From: Desulfosarcina alkanivorans
GTDB taxonomy: Bacteria; Desulfobacterota; Desulfobacteria; Desulfobacterales; Desulfosarcinaceae
Length of the DNA stretch: 64,000 nt
Direction: 5' to 3'
Assembly: GCF_009688945.1 (NCBI RefSeq)
Contig: NZ_AP021874.1
Coordinates: forward strand, 6,986,001-7,050,000
Made by a program: the position numbers and the translations under genes. The notes beneath the pieces are model-generated. The model did no database searches and had not been told where the DNA came from. It saw nothing but the letters and a program-made list of their open reading frames with translations. Below, piece by piece: positions 1 to 7,991 of this stretch (within the stretch, counting starts at the first letter, position 1; every line of letters begins with the position of its first letter).

Positions 1-1
1 G

Positions 2-157
2 GAACTGCTGCTGTTCCCGGAGGTGGCCCGGTCCATCCGCGACAGCCGCCGGCCGGAAGTGTCGGAAACCTGCACCATGTGCGGTGACTTCTGTGCCATG
101 AAAAAAGGCATGGAAGTTTTTAACCAGGATATCAGCGGAGACAAGATATCCTCGTGA
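2..157 (+). CDS. bzaF: C-terminal end of a ThiC-family radical SAM enzyme, probably 5-hydroxybenzimidazole synthase BzaF (5' truncated)
   Basis: The first 156 bases are an open frame ending in TGA at 155-157. It encodes the last 51 residues of a ThiC-family protein. The cysteine motif CTMCGDFCAMK near the C-terminus is the [4Fe-4S]/SAM-binding signature of ThiC and its paralogues; here the last two cysteines are three residues apart. ThiC makes the thiamin pyrimidine, whereas the paralogue BzaF converts the same substrate, aminoimidazole ribotide, into 5-hydroxybenzimidazole, the lower ligand of cobamides in anaerobes. BzaF is preferred because cobT, which activates that ligand, follows immediately, an arrangement known from Geobacter and Desulfuromonas relatives. 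The N-terminal region that would separate ThiC from BzaF is outside the window, so the choice rests on context. Confidence 0.7.
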   Translation, partial: ELLLFPEVARSIRDSRRPEVSETCTMCGDFCAMKKGMEVFNQDISGDKISS

Positions 158-192
158 AGGGGCATTGATCGCCCCGGGCCGTCGTTCCCGCC

Positions 193-239
193 ATGACGAA
201 ATCTTCAACGCCGCGCAGCGGCGCCTCCGGTTTCGTCAT
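193..239 (+). promoter_or_regulatory. Nested hairpin in the bzaF-cobT spacer
   Basis: The spacer between the two lower-ligand genes has a 9-base perfect outer stem (193-201 with 231-239, ATGACGAAA/TTTCGTCAT) enclosing a 6-base perfect GC stem (209-214 with 218-223) with a 3-base loop. A smaller GGGGC/GCCCC hairpin lies at 159-175. There is no T-run, so this is not a simple terminator, and I see no cobalamin-riboswitch B12 box. A role in mRNA processing or in tuning cobT is inference. Confidence 0.4.
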
Positions 240-326
240 CGCCGGGTCCCTGGCGGGTCGCAGGTTCCGATCAGCGGAGACCCAACATCTGCCATTTCAC
301 CACAACCATTCGATACTGGAGGCATC

Positions 327-1388
327 ATGGATCTCATCGAAAGAAGCATTGCATCGATCCAACCGATCGATGCCGTAATGTTAGACCAGGCAAACGAACG
401 GCTGGCCAACCAGGCCCGGCCGGCCGGCAGTCTGGGGCTGCTGGAGCCGGCATCGGCCCGCCTGGCGGCCATTTTCGGCACCCTGGATGTGCGCCTGGAC
501 AACAAGGTGATCATCACCTGTGCCGGTGACCATGGCGTGACCGACGAAGGGGTCAGCCTGTTTCCCCAGGAGGTTACCCCCCAGATGGTGTTCAACTTCG
601 TCAACGGGGGGGCCTCCATCAATGTCCTTGGCCGGCATGCCGGCGCGCGGGTGATCGCTGCGGACCTGGGCGTCAATTACGATTTCGAACCGGACCTGCC
701 CATCTTCCACAAAAAGGTCGGCAAGGGTACCGCCAATTTTGCACGGGTGCCGGCCATGAGCCGCCAGGACGCGGAAAAAAGCGTGGCGGCCGGCATCGAG
801 ATCGTCAACGAACTGCTCGCCGAAGGCCCGCTGAGCATGCTGGGTACCGGCGACATGGGCATCGGCAACACCACGCCGTCCTCAGCCGTGATCGCCGCTT
901 TCTCCGGCATAGCGGTGGAGAAGCTGACCGGTCGGGGCACCGGCATCGACGATGCGGCCCTGGCCAACAAGATCCGGGTCATCGAACAGGCCCTGGCCCT
1001 CCATCGGCCTGATCCCAAAGACCCGCTGGATGTACTGGCCAAGGTCGGGGGCTTCGAGATCGGCGGCCTGGCCGGTCTGGTGATCGGCGCCGCGGCGTCC
1101 GGCATCCCCGTCGTGTGCGACGGGCTGATCGCAACTGCCGGTGCCCTGATCGCCTGCGAACTGGCGCCTGCGGCCAAATCATACCTGTTTGCCAGCCACC
1201 GGTCGGTGGAGGTGGGGCACCGCTTCATGCATGAACGGCTGGGCGTCGAACCCCTGCTGGATCTTCAATTCCGGCTGGGGGAGGGCACGGGGGCGGCGGT
1301 CGCCATGGAACTGCTCGACGCCGCCACCCGGGTGCTGTGCGACATCAAGACCTTCGAAGAGGTGGCCATCGTGGATGCGCAGAAGTGA
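327..1388 (+). CDS. cobT: Nicotinate-nucleotide--dimethylbenzimidazole phosphoribosyltransferase
   Basis: A 353-residue cytoplasmic enzyme that transfers phosphoribose from nicotinate mononucleotide to a benzimidazole, giving the alpha-ribazole phosphate that becomes the lower nucleotide loop of cobamides. Length matches the family (about 350). The C-terminal motif LGEGTGAA carries the glutamate that acts as catalytic base in CobT, and the DHGVTDEGVS segment near residue 70 is typical. The start chosen is ATG at 327, preceded by GGAGG at 318-322; the same frame opens 162 bases upstream, but those codons have no homology and lie in the hairpin region. It follows the bzaF-like gene and probably acts on its product. 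The rest of the cobalamin pathway is 26 kb away on the other strand. Confidence 0.93.
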   Translation: MDLIERSIASIQPIDAVMLDQANERLANQARPAGSLGLLEPASARLAAIFGTLDVRLDNKVIITCAGDHGVTDEGVSLFPQEVTPQMVFNFVNGGASINVLGRHAGARVIAADLGVNYDFEPDLPIFHKKVGKGTANFARVPAMSRQDAEKSVAAGIEIVNELLAEGPLSMLGTGDMGIGNTTPSSAVIAAFSGIAVEKLTGRGTGIDDAALANKIRVIEQALALHRPDPKDPLDVLAKVGGFEIGGLAGLVIGAAASGIPVVCDGLIATAGALIACELAPAAKSYLFASHRSVEVGHRFMHERLGVEPLLDLQFRLGEGTGAAVAMELLDAATRVLCDIKTFEEVAIVDAQK

Positions 1389-1625
1389 GCCGCGCCGGCG
1401 GGAGGGGATCGGTTTTTACTTGTGGGCTCGCGCTCTTGCGGTCGCTATCCCCTGTCGATGCGGAAGGGTTGACATTCGGCTTCTGCCGGCATAATGATGC
1501 ATCCCATTGGAGGGTGGACAGTTGACACACGGGGTTACACAGAAACGATATTATTGCGGGTATTGCTTATATCCGTTGCCCCGTGGTGCACCCCATCCGA
1601 CATGAAGTAAAATAAAGTGAATTCC

Positions 1626-1660
1626 AAAGCCGCGGAGCAAGAGACCTCCGCGGCTTTTTT
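1626..1660 (+). terminator. Strong intrinsic terminator upstream of tyrS
   Basis: A 12-base perfect stem (1626-1637 with 1646-1657, core GCCGCGGAG/CTCCGCGGC) closes an 8-base loop and runs into six T residues (1655-1660). It is rho-independent on the plus strand. It could end cobT transcription or act as the first of two attenuators before tyrS. Confidence 0.8.
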
Positions 1661-1667
1661 CATGGAG

Positions 1668-1705
1668 AGGGCCGCGCGGATTTCCTGGCGATGCGGCCCT
1701 TTTTT
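1668..1705 (+). terminator. Second tandem intrinsic terminator
   Basis: An 8-base stem AGGGCCGC (1668-1675) with GCGGCCCT (1693-1700) and a T-run at 1700-1705, eight bases after the previous terminator. The loop is 17 bases. Confidence 0.7.
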
Positions 1706-1833
1706 ATGGCGATGCCCGGTATACGCCCCCGCCAGGCGATGCGGCTTCGGTAAAAACCGCTTTTGATACCCATTGATTCCCCGCTGAAATGCGGCGGGGG
1801 CGTTCATTCAATTCAACCCGAAAGGAAATGATG

Positions 1834-3117
1834 ATGTGTGTGCTCGACATCCTGAAAAATCGCGGCTTCATTGAAAAACAAACCCACGATGCTGAACTCG
1901 AGGCCTATCTGGGACAAAAAGGGGCGCGTTGCTACATCGGTTTCGACCCCACTGCCGACAGCCTTCACGTGGGCCATCTGATCCCCATCATGTCCCTGGC
2001 CCATATGCAGCGATGCGGGCACCGTCCCATTGCGCTGGTCGGTGGCGGCACCGGCATGATCGGCGATCCCAGCGGAAAGACGGAGATGCGCAAGATGATG
2101 ACCGCGGCAACCATCGGAAACAACGTGAATGCAATCCAGGCGCAGCTTTCCCGTTTTGTTGATTTTGATGATGGCGCCCTTCTGGTGAACAATGCAGACT
2201 GGCTGGCCGGCCTCGAGCTCATCCCTTTTTTGAGGGATGTCGGCCGTCATTTCAGCGTCAACCGCATGATCAAGGCGGAAAGCTACCGCCAGCGAATCGA
2301 ATCGGAGGAAGGCCTGAACTTCATTGAATTCAACTACATGCTGCTTCAGTCCTTCGATTTCCTCAAGCTCTTCGACAATCACAACTGCAGGCTCCAGATG
2401 GGCGGCAGCGACCAGTGGGGCAACATCATCGCCGGCGCGGACCTGGTGAGAAGGAAGCGTCAGGAGACGGTCTTTGGCATTACCTTCCGGCTGATCACCA
2501 AAAGCGACGGCAGCAAAATGGGCAAAAGTGCCAGCGGCGCCGTATGGCTGGACCCGGAAAAGACTTCCCCTTACGAGTATTACCAGTTCTGGATCAACAC
2601 CGACGACCGGGACGTGAGCCGGTTCATCGCTCTTTTTACCTTTCTTCCCCTGGCGGAAATCAAGGCGCTTGAACGGCTTTCAGGCGCGGATCTGAACTGT
2701 GCCAAGACCATCCTCGCGTTCGAGGCGACGGTGCTGGCCCATGGGCGGGAGGATGCGTTAACGGCACATGCTGCGGCAGCAGGGGCTTTCGGCGGCCGGA
2801 AAATTCCTCATGGAATGCTGCCCTCCAGCGGTATCCCGAGGGAGCGCCTCGCCGACACCGTAAACAGCCTCCCCACCACCTTGTTCGACAGGAATGAGAT
2901 CGCGGGGGGCATCCCCGCCTACCAGCTGTTCCAGCGGGTGGGGCTTGCCAGGTCGGCCGGGGAGGCGCGCCGGCTCATCGGCCAGAACGGCGCATACATC
3001 AACGAGAACAGAGTGGTGGCTTTCGACTTCAGGGTCGGCCCCCGGGAGCTGAGAAATGGTGAAATCGTTTTGAGAGCGGGGAAAAAAAGATATCATCGGA
3101 TCGTGCTCGACGGATAA
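1834..3117 (+). CDS. tyrS: Tyrosyl-tRNA synthetase
   Basis: A class I aminoacyl-tRNA synthetase that charges tRNA-Tyr; 427 residues against 424 in E. coli. The HIGH-type motif HVGHL is at about residue 45 and the KMSKS-type motif KMGKS at about residue 232, both needed for ATP binding and adenylate formation. The tyrosine-pocket segment GGSDQWGNI lies between them, and an S4 RNA-binding domain fills the last 80 residues. Three consecutive ATG codons (1828, 1831, 1834) follow AAAGGA at 1821-1826; the third has the best spacing. The long terminator-rich spacer upstream suggests attenuation, though I could not identify a T-box. A strong palindrome just after the stop separates it from the convergent yigZ. 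Confidence 0.96.
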   Translation: MCVLDILKNRGFIEKQTHDAELEAYLGQKGARCYIGFDPTADSLHVGHLIPIMSLAHMQRCGHRPIALVGGGTGMIGDPSGKTEMRKMMTAATIGNNVNAIQAQLSRFVDFDDGALLVNNADWLAGLELIPFLRDVGRHFSVNRMIKAESYRQRIESEEGLNFIEFNYMLLQSFDFLKLFDNHNCRLQMGGSDQWGNIIAGADLVRRKRQETVFGITFRLITKSDGSKMGKSASGAVWLDPEKTSPYEYYQFWINTDDRDVSRFIALFTFLPLAEIKALERLSGADLNCAKTILAFEATVLAHGREDALTAHAAAAGAFGGRKIPHGMLPSSGIPRERLADTVNSLPTTLFDRNEIAGGIPAYQLFQRVGLARSAGEARRLIGQNGAYINENRVVAFDFRVGPRELRNGEIVLRAGKKRYHRIVLDG

Positions 3118-3126
3118 GCGTTGGAC

Positions 3127-3161
3127 GGGATGCCGACTGCCGGCGCCGGCATCGGCATCCC
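3127..3161. terminator. Bidirectional hairpin between convergent tyrS and yigZ
   Basis: GGGATGCCGA (3127-3136) pairs perfectly with TCGGCATCCC (3152-3161), and the space between is a 14-base GC palindrome (3138-3151). It sits 9 bases past the tyrS stop and 9 bases past the yigZ stop on the other strand. It has no long T-run, so it may block read-through or protect 3' ends in both directions. Confidence 0.6.
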
Positions 3162-3170
3162 ACGCCCGGC

Positions 3171-3755
3171 TCAGCACCCGGACAGCAGTTCCATGGTTCC
3201 GGCACTGGCATCGGTCAGGGCGGCAACCAGGGCCTTGCAATCTGCCCGGCCGACTTTCAATTGGATGTCAAGCCCCGTGTCCGTGTACGCTTCCCCCAGT
3301 TTCGTCGCACCGAAGCGGTCGATGATGGCATACAACGCGCCAATATGATCGAACGCGATCCTCAGCTTGATATGGGCCATCGGTACGATGCGCTTCAGTC
3401 GGGCACCCTGCAGGCATTTCGCCGAGCAGCCGCCATAGGCCCGGGCCAACCCGCCGGCCCCCAGTTTGACGCCGCCATAATACCTGATGACCACCACCAT
3501 GACGCCATCGATATCCTGTTTTTCGATGGCGTTCAGAATCGGTTTTCCGGCGGTTCCCCCGGGCTCACCATCGTCCGAAAAGCGGTACTTCGGCCCTATT
3601 CTATACGCCCAGCAGTGGTGGGTCGCCCGTGCTTCCCGTATCCGTTCCAGGAATGCCGCTGCCTCCCCGGGACTGGATACGCTCGCGGCTCTGGCAATAA
3701 ACCGGCTTTTTTTGATCTCTTCCCGGAAAACCGCCTCCTGGGTCAACGTATACAT
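3171..3755 (-). CDS. yigZ: YigZ/IMPACT family (UPF0029) protein
   Basis: A 194-residue member of the IMPACT/YigZ family, with an N-terminal UPF0029 domain and a small C-terminal DUF1949 domain. Family signatures are ATHHCWAYR, SDDGEPGGTAGKPIL and VVIRYYGGVKLGAGGLARAY. Yeast Yih1 and mammalian IMPACT regulate Gcn2; the bacterial role is not settled. The ATG at 3755 is preceded by GGGAG on the coding strand; an upstream in-frame start would add 25 low-complexity residues. It lies 37 bases after the membrane-protein gene that ends at 3793 and is probably co-transcribed with it. Confidence 0.9.
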   Translation of the reverse strand: MYTLTQEAVFREEIKKSRFIARAASVSSPGEAAAFLERIREARATHHCWAYRIGPKYRFSDDGEPGGTAGKPILNAIEKQDIDGVMVVVIRYYGGVKLGAGGLARAYGGCSAKCLQGARLKRIVPMAHIKLRIAFDHIGALYAIIDRFGATKLGEAYTDTGLDIQLKVGRADCKALVAALTDASAGTMELLSGC

Positions 3756-3792
3756 CGATCTCCCACCATCTTGTGCGTCTGCACTTGCGTTG

Positions 3793-4782
3793 CTATCCGG
3801 CGCGCTGGCCCCGGGGGCGCTCGTAGGCATCCACCAGGTCCTGCCAGGCCTGTTTGTAAACGGTCAGGGCCTTGGCCAGTTCGGGAATCACCTGCTCCGC
3901 CACACTGTCGTAGCGCCGGCGGTCCATGGGATTGACGTTTTCGTATCGGGTGGCTTTCAGGTAGGTCAGCGTTTCGATGGCAAAAACCATTCGCCGGGCG
4001 CGCTGCGGGGTCGGCGGACGATAGCGGTAGGTGTTCCGGATGGTCTCAACTTTTTTCGGATCCGGCGGCAGCAGCGCCAGGATGTTCCCGGTACCCGTGC
4101 AAAGGGTCTGGTGTGCATTCTTGAGGCGCTCCAGAAGATCTCTCAGATCCGTCCGGCTGCGGGATACCGTGTCGGCCACCTGCCGGATTTCGTCGGGCAA
4201 CGGCTGTTTGCCGTATTCCACGTCGGTCTGGAAAAAGCGGGCCAGTTCCAGGCCGGGGGACCCCTTGAGCCGGCTGCCTTCGATCCGCCGGCGGATGTCC
4301 GAAAAACGCTGGCAGTCCGCGTTGCAGATATACAGCATCTTGTCCATGAGGATGTCGTTCAGGATACCTGCGGACGGGATCTCCGGGGTGTTCAGCTGCC
4401 GCTGCAATACCCCGCAGGTCCGCTCGATGCAGTCATTCATCAGGGAGCGCATGAACAGCGGGCCTTTGATGCGGATCTTCGCCGCGCGCCGCTTGAGTCG
4501 TTTGACCCCCATGTAGATACCGACCATCAGCCAGGCGATGACGATCAGCGGCAGCACCGGACCGAATCGCCCCATCCGGGTCAAGGTGCCGGTAAGATCC
4601 AGGGCCGAATAGACCACAATGGTCAGAACCAGCCCGAGAAAGAGGGTGGCGGCTACCGCGTTCACGGCGAACCCGCTTTCATTCATGGCCTCGGGGCGGT
4701 ATCGCTGGTGGTCAGGGCGGATTGAAGGCATGGGCGTGCGGTTCGGTTCAACGGTAGAATCAGTCGGCTTGCCGGTCCCCAC
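3793..4782 (-). CDS. Conserved membrane protein of unknown function (two N-terminal TM segments)
   Basis: About 329 residues, family not recognised. Two adjacent hydrophobic segments (about residues 40-62 and 73-92) are followed by a basic stretch and a long soluble, mostly helical region with many Arg/Lys and Glu residues, probably cytoplasmic. The reading frame begins with GTG at 4782 with no clear ribosome binding site; ATG at 4731 or at 4686 (just before the first TM segment) are reasonable alternatives. It follows the next membrane protein by 15 bases and precedes yigZ, suggesting one minus-strand operon 5547-3171. No catalytic motif was seen. Confidence 0.6.
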   Translation of the reverse strand: MGTGKPTDSTVEPNRTPMPSIRPDHQRYRPEAMNESGFAVNAVAATLFLGLVLTIVVYSALDLTGTLTRMGRFGPVLPLIVIAWLMVGIYMGVKRLKRRAAKIRIKGPLFMRSLMNDCIERTCGVLQRQLNTPEIPSAGILNDILMDKMLYICNADCQRFSDIRRRIEGSRLKGSPGLELARFFQTDVEYGKQPLPDEIRQVADTVSRSRTDLRDLLERLKNAHQTLCTGTGNILALLPPDPKKVETIRNTYRYRPPTPQRARRMVFAIETLTYLKATRYENVNPMDRRRYDSVAEQVIPELAKALTVYKQAWQDLVDAYERPRGQRAG

Positions 4783-4797
4783 GGATTTGTCGCTGTC

Positions 4798-5547
4798 TCA
4801 TTTGGAAGGGGGCATGATTTTCAGGGCTTCCCGCTCTTCGGACGGCTTCTGGGATTCCGGCAGAAGCATTTGCTTCTGGCTGATCAGCTTGCCGTTTTTA
4901 TCGATCACCGTATCGTCTTCCATGATCAGAAAACCCAGTTTTTCCATGACATCATTGCGATAGCGGTACTCGTGTTCCATGTGCCGCTTGCTGAGCTTGT
5001 AGTTGCTGACGATCCAGGCGATGCCGAAAATCATGCCGGCCACCAGCAGGACGCCGCAGGCGATCAGGCTGTAGGTGACCATCTTTTCACCGGCATTGAA
5101 AATAAAAAGAAAGATGGCGTCCAGTTTGTAAAACAATACCGTACAGGCCACGATGACGAACAGCATCGGCAGAAAAGGCACCTTTTTCATGTGGGTGAGA
5201 AACAGGTTGAACTGGAAGAGCTTGGATCGGCTGTCGTCTGTTTCCGTGCCTTCACCCCCGTCCTCTCCGGCCACCGGCGAGTTGCCGAAGATGAACTGGT
5301 TGAATGCCAGGATAAATACACCCAGCAGGAAGGTGATGGCCACCGGCGTAATGAAGGAGACGTAAAAATAGAACTTCCACGGGAAGGGGCCTTTGTCCGG
5401 GCCCAGATTCCCCAGAAAACTCACCAGGAAGATCAGGATCTCCACGGCAATGATAAACCAGAGGTAGTTGATGAAAAAACTCTTCAGTTCCACCCCGTCA
5501 AAAAGGGTGGCCAGTCCACTATGTTTTTCTTTTTTATCGGCACTCAT
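4798..5547 (-). CDS. Conserved multi-pass membrane protein of unknown function
   Basis: 249 residues. Four strongly hydrophobic segments are visible, at roughly 26-46, 62-86, 121-146 and 155-180. An acidic loop (GEDGGEGTETDD) lies between the second and third, and a charged tail of about 65 residues follows the last. No signal peptide, metal-binding or enzymatic motif was recognised. The ATG at 5547 has no strong Shine-Dalgarno. It is first in the likely operon with the downstream membrane protein, suggesting the two form a complex; that is inference from spacing alone. Confidence 0.6.
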   Translation of the reverse strand: MSADKKEKHSGLATLFDGVELKSFFINYLWFIIAVEILIFLVSFLGNLGPDKGPFPWKFYFYVSFITPVAITFLLGVFILAFNQFIFGNSPVAGEDGGEGTETDDSRSKLFQFNLFLTHMKKVPFLPMLFVIVACTVLFYKLDAIFLFIFNAGEKMVTYSLIACGVLLVAGMIFGIAWIVSNYKLSKRHMEHEYRYRNDVMEKLGFLIMEDDTVIDKNGKLISQKQMLLPESQKPSEEREALKIMPPSK

Positions 5548-5573
5548 TGGAATTCACTGATTGGTTTGGGTAA

Positions 5574-5596
5574 GGTTCCCAACCTGAATTGGAACC
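5574..5596. repeat. Short inverted repeat upstream of the membrane-protein operon
   Basis: GGTTCC (5574-5579) and GGAACC (5591-5596) form a 6-base dyad with an 11-base centre, about 30 bases upstream of the ATG at 5547. It could be an operator or 5' leader hairpin. Nothing else is evident in 5548-5732. Confidence 0.3.
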
Positions 5597-5732
5597 CGTA
5601 TTTTAAAGTCGATACGAGGGCCGGTCGCTGCCCCGTAATGCGAAAAATCCTTGTTGCGAGATCTAAATCTATTAAAACAGCCGGGAACTGTCAAGCCGCG
5701 AATATCGGACCGGCTGGTTTCCATCGCCATGT

Positions 5733-6383
5733 TCATCCATGAAAAAAAGGCAGGGAGAGGGTGAAAATTGCCAGGTTCCCCAATGTGTGGACGACGATGG
5801 GTGTCATCAGGCTTTTGCCCGTGTGGTAGGCGACGGCGAAGACAATCCCCCCCACGATCTGGGTGACGGGAATGGCCGGGCCCGGGTGAATGGCGGCAAA
5901 CAGGGCGGTGGAAATCAGGACGGCCGCCGGAAGTCCCCAGCGGCGCAGATAGCCGAATATCAGCCCCCTGAAGACGAGCTCTTCGGCCACGGGGGCCAGG
6001 AGGCCCCCCACGAAAAAGAACAGGGCCCGGTGATAGATCGCTTCTGGCAGCGGTGTGCGGATCAGGGGCAGCGGATTGCGTCCGGACAGGAAAAAAACCA
6101 GAAATAAAAGCCCCGCCACCGCGGCGAAACCGGCGGACCAGGCCAGCCCCTTTCTGAGTCCGGCCAGCATGTCTTTTTTCCCCAGGCCCAGCGCATTCAC
6201 GCCGCCGGCCTGGAATCCGGCCAGTGTCAATACCGCCAGCATCTGAATGGCCCGGGTGGCGGCGATCAGCCACAGCCGCGCCGACGGTGTGCGTGCGCCC
6301 AGGGCGGCCGCCGCCAGTTCGACCAGCACCACGGCCAGCAGGGATGCTAATAGGAAAGCAGTTGAGATCGGGGCTGGACCCAT
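5733..6383 (-). CDS. CPBP (CAAX-type) intramembrane glutamic protease
   Basis: 216 residues, almost entirely hydrophobic with about six to seven TM segments. The CPBP/Abi signature is present: AEELVFRG (the EExxxR catalytic motif) at about residue 138, then FAAIHPG and VVHTLGNL carrying the conserved second- and third-motif histidines. Members are integral-membrane endopeptidases; some process prenylated or sorted proteins, others are immunity proteins. The ATG at 6383 lies inside the 3' end of the upstream HEAT-repeat gene (37-base overlap), so the two are probably translationally coupled. The substrate cannot be inferred. Confidence 0.85.
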   Translation of the reverse strand: MGPAPISTAFLLASLLAVVLVELAAAALGARTPSARLWLIAATRAIQMLAVLTLAGFQAGGVNALGLGKKDMLAGLRKGLAWSAGFAAVAGLLFLVFFLSGRNPLPLIRTPLPEAIYHRALFFFVGGLLAPVAEELVFRGLIFGYLRRWGLPAAVLISTALFAAIHPGPAIPVTQIVGGIVFAVAYHTGKSLMTPIVVHTLGNLAIFTLSLPFFHG

Positions 6384-7849
6384 CCCAGTGTCCTCAAGGC
6401 ACGGTAGCCATACATCTGTATGTACCAGTGGGAAGCGGCGTTGATCCGGTCGATGATCTGCGGAATCACGGCACGGTTTTTACGTTCACCCATGGCCCAC
6501 AGGGCCTGGCAGGCAACGATGGGCACCGGATCGTCGGCAAGGGCCATCAGCATGGCATGGGAAACCGGATTTCTGGCGTAGGCCAGGCTTCGCGCCAGCC
6601 AGTAACGTTCGGTGACATGGGGGCTTTCATCGAGCCGGTATCGTTTGGCCTCAACGGCAATGTCCCGGCGGTCTTCGCATGCCTGCCGGAGCGCGGTGAT
6701 GCGGTCGACCCCGACGGGGGCGGAAAGCGCAACGGCCGGACGGGCAGGGGCCGCCGCGGCGTGCCCCTGGTAGACCGGCATCAGCAGGATGACGCCGGCC
6801 AGGATACAAAGGGCGGCGGCGATGATGTCGGATATCCCCGCGGTAAAAAATAAACCGGGCAGGGAGCCCAGCGTGCAGAACAGGATGGTAAAAAGCACGA
6901 GGGGGAATCCCAGCAGCAGGCAGCCCAGGGTCAGCGTCCTGAACATGCGATTGCGGTCCTGTTCCCGGGAATAGGCTGCCAGCACCTCGGCTGGATTGCC
7001 GAACATTTCCTGTTCCGGTACGTGAAGGATGATCCGCTGGTTGAATCCCAGGGAAAATTGTTTTTTCCGGGGGTCATGGCCGATGGTCAGGTCGGCCGGG
7101 GTGCCTGCCGGTATGGGCAGGTAGTCATGGGCGCGGACGGTCCGCTCAATACGGCTCCAGTGGGACCGGTCGAGGGTGTCGCCGAGCACGCAGGTGCGGA
7201 TCTGTTTCTGTTCCAGGGACTTGAATGCCTCGGCGGGGAACAGGGTGTAGGCGTAGTAGGCGTTGGTGATGGACCGTCCGGCACGGCTGGCCAGCAGCAG
7301 GTGGTCGCGGATGTTGGTGAACATGTGGCGGTCCAGCACCAGGCCCCACAACAGGGCCAGGATGATGGCCGCGGATACGGGCCAGAAGACACCTGTGGGC
7401 GACAGCAGGGTCGTGCGGGCCGGCATCAGCTGGATGGCGGCAATCCCGGTGACCGGCGGCACCACCAGAAGGTAGGCGGAGGCCACCATATTCCAGCCGT
7501 TGTGGTTGACCAGGAAAAGGCCGGTGGTCCACAGGACCAGGCAGCAGCCGGTCGCCGTCCAGCGCCTGCGGAAAACCCGGTCCCACAGCCAGGCACCGAT
7601 CAGGGTGGCCAGCGAGAGGCCGGCGCCGATGCTCAGGGTGAAGAAGACCCCGCCGGCCATGGCCGGCGCCAGGCGGTTGAGGTCTTCCGTGATGAGCTTG
7701 TTGGGGACGGCGAGGTAGCCCGCGCGCATCACCGTTTCCGTGGCCTGCAGGAGGTCCAGGTTGGACAGGTAGACGTGGGCGGTGGCCACGATCTGGGCAC
7801 TCAGCAGGCCGACGAAAAGCACTGCCGGGGCGTATAGGCGGCGTTTCAT
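6347..7849 (-). CDS. Membrane protein with C-terminal HEAT-like repeats
   Basis: 500 residues. An N-terminal TM anchor (about 8-27) is followed by four more TM segments to about residue 175, a periplasmic-looking region to about 310, two further TM segments (310-365), and a C-terminal soluble helical domain (about 390-500). The pattern ARSLAYARNPVSHAMLMALA and VACQALWAMGERKNRAVIPQ suggests HEAT-type repeats. No catalytic motif was seen; HEAT domains usually mediate protein contacts. It overlaps the CPBP protease gene, so the two may work together in the membrane. Its start is divergent from the thiolase. Confidence 0.65.
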   Translation of the reverse strand: MKRRLYAPAVLFVGLLSAQIVATAHVYLSNLDLLQATETVMRAGYLAVPNKLITEDLNRLAPAMAGGVFFTLSIGAGLSLATLIGAWLWDRVFRRRWTATGCCLVLWTTGLFLVNHNGWNMVASAYLLVVPPVTGIAAIQLMPARTTLLSPTGVFWPVSAAIILALLWGLVLDRHMFTNIRDHLLLASRAGRSITNAYYAYTLFPAEAFKSLEQKQIRTCVLGDTLDRSHWSRIERTVRAHDYLPIPAGTPADLTIGHDPRKKQFSLGFNQRIILHVPEQEMFGNPAEVLAAYSREQDRNRMFRTLTLGCLLLGFPLVLFTILFCTLGSLPGLFFTAGISDIIAAALCILAGVILLMPVYQGHAAAAPARPAVALSAPVGVDRITALRQACEDRRDIAVEAKRYRLDESPHVTERYWLARSLAYARNPVSHAMLMALADDPVPIVACQALWAMGERKNRAVIPQIIDRINAASHWYIQMYGYRALRTLGWVQPRSQLLSY

Positions 7850-7891
7850 TTCGTATTGGACACTTTCGCGGATTCTGTGGTATTGACCAAA

Positions 7892-7929
7892 ACCGTTACG
7901 TCTGACGTTTTTGCCTGGAAGTTAACGGT
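7892..7929. promoter_or_regulatory. Inverted repeat in the divergent promoter region upstream of thiolase
   Basis: ACCGTTA (7892-7898) and TAACGGT (7923-7929) are perfect inverted copies 24 bases apart, in the 142-base region between the divergent genes starting at 7849 and 7992. A weak TTGACC (-35-like) lies just upstream. This could be an operator, but 7-base arms are not rare in a window this size. Confidence 0.25.
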
Positions 7930-7991
7930 CGGCAACCTTTTTGATTCATACCAGTTGAACTGCCAAGAAGCAACTACAGGAGGAGAACACC

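Larger units (their letters stand above)
1389..1833 (+). other. 445-base spacer between cobT and tyrS with promoters and tandem terminators
   Basis: No convincing coding sequence. It holds two TTGACA hexamers: 1469-1474, with CATAAT 15 bases on at 1490-1495, and 1522-1527, with a weaker GATATT downstream. Two tandem intrinsic terminators follow (1626-1660 and 1668-1705). A third hairpin without a long T-run pairs 1779-1784 with 1794-1799, just before the tyrS ribosome binding site. A transcript started near 1500-1560 would stop before tyrS, so this is either a short noncoding RNA or a leader that controls tyrS by attenuation. Confidence 0.5.

Noticed and set aside
1500..1833. T-box leader of tyrS
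   Set aside because: AGGGTGGA at about 1510 resembles the start of a T-box, but the rest of the motif, the specifier loop and an antiterminator are not found.
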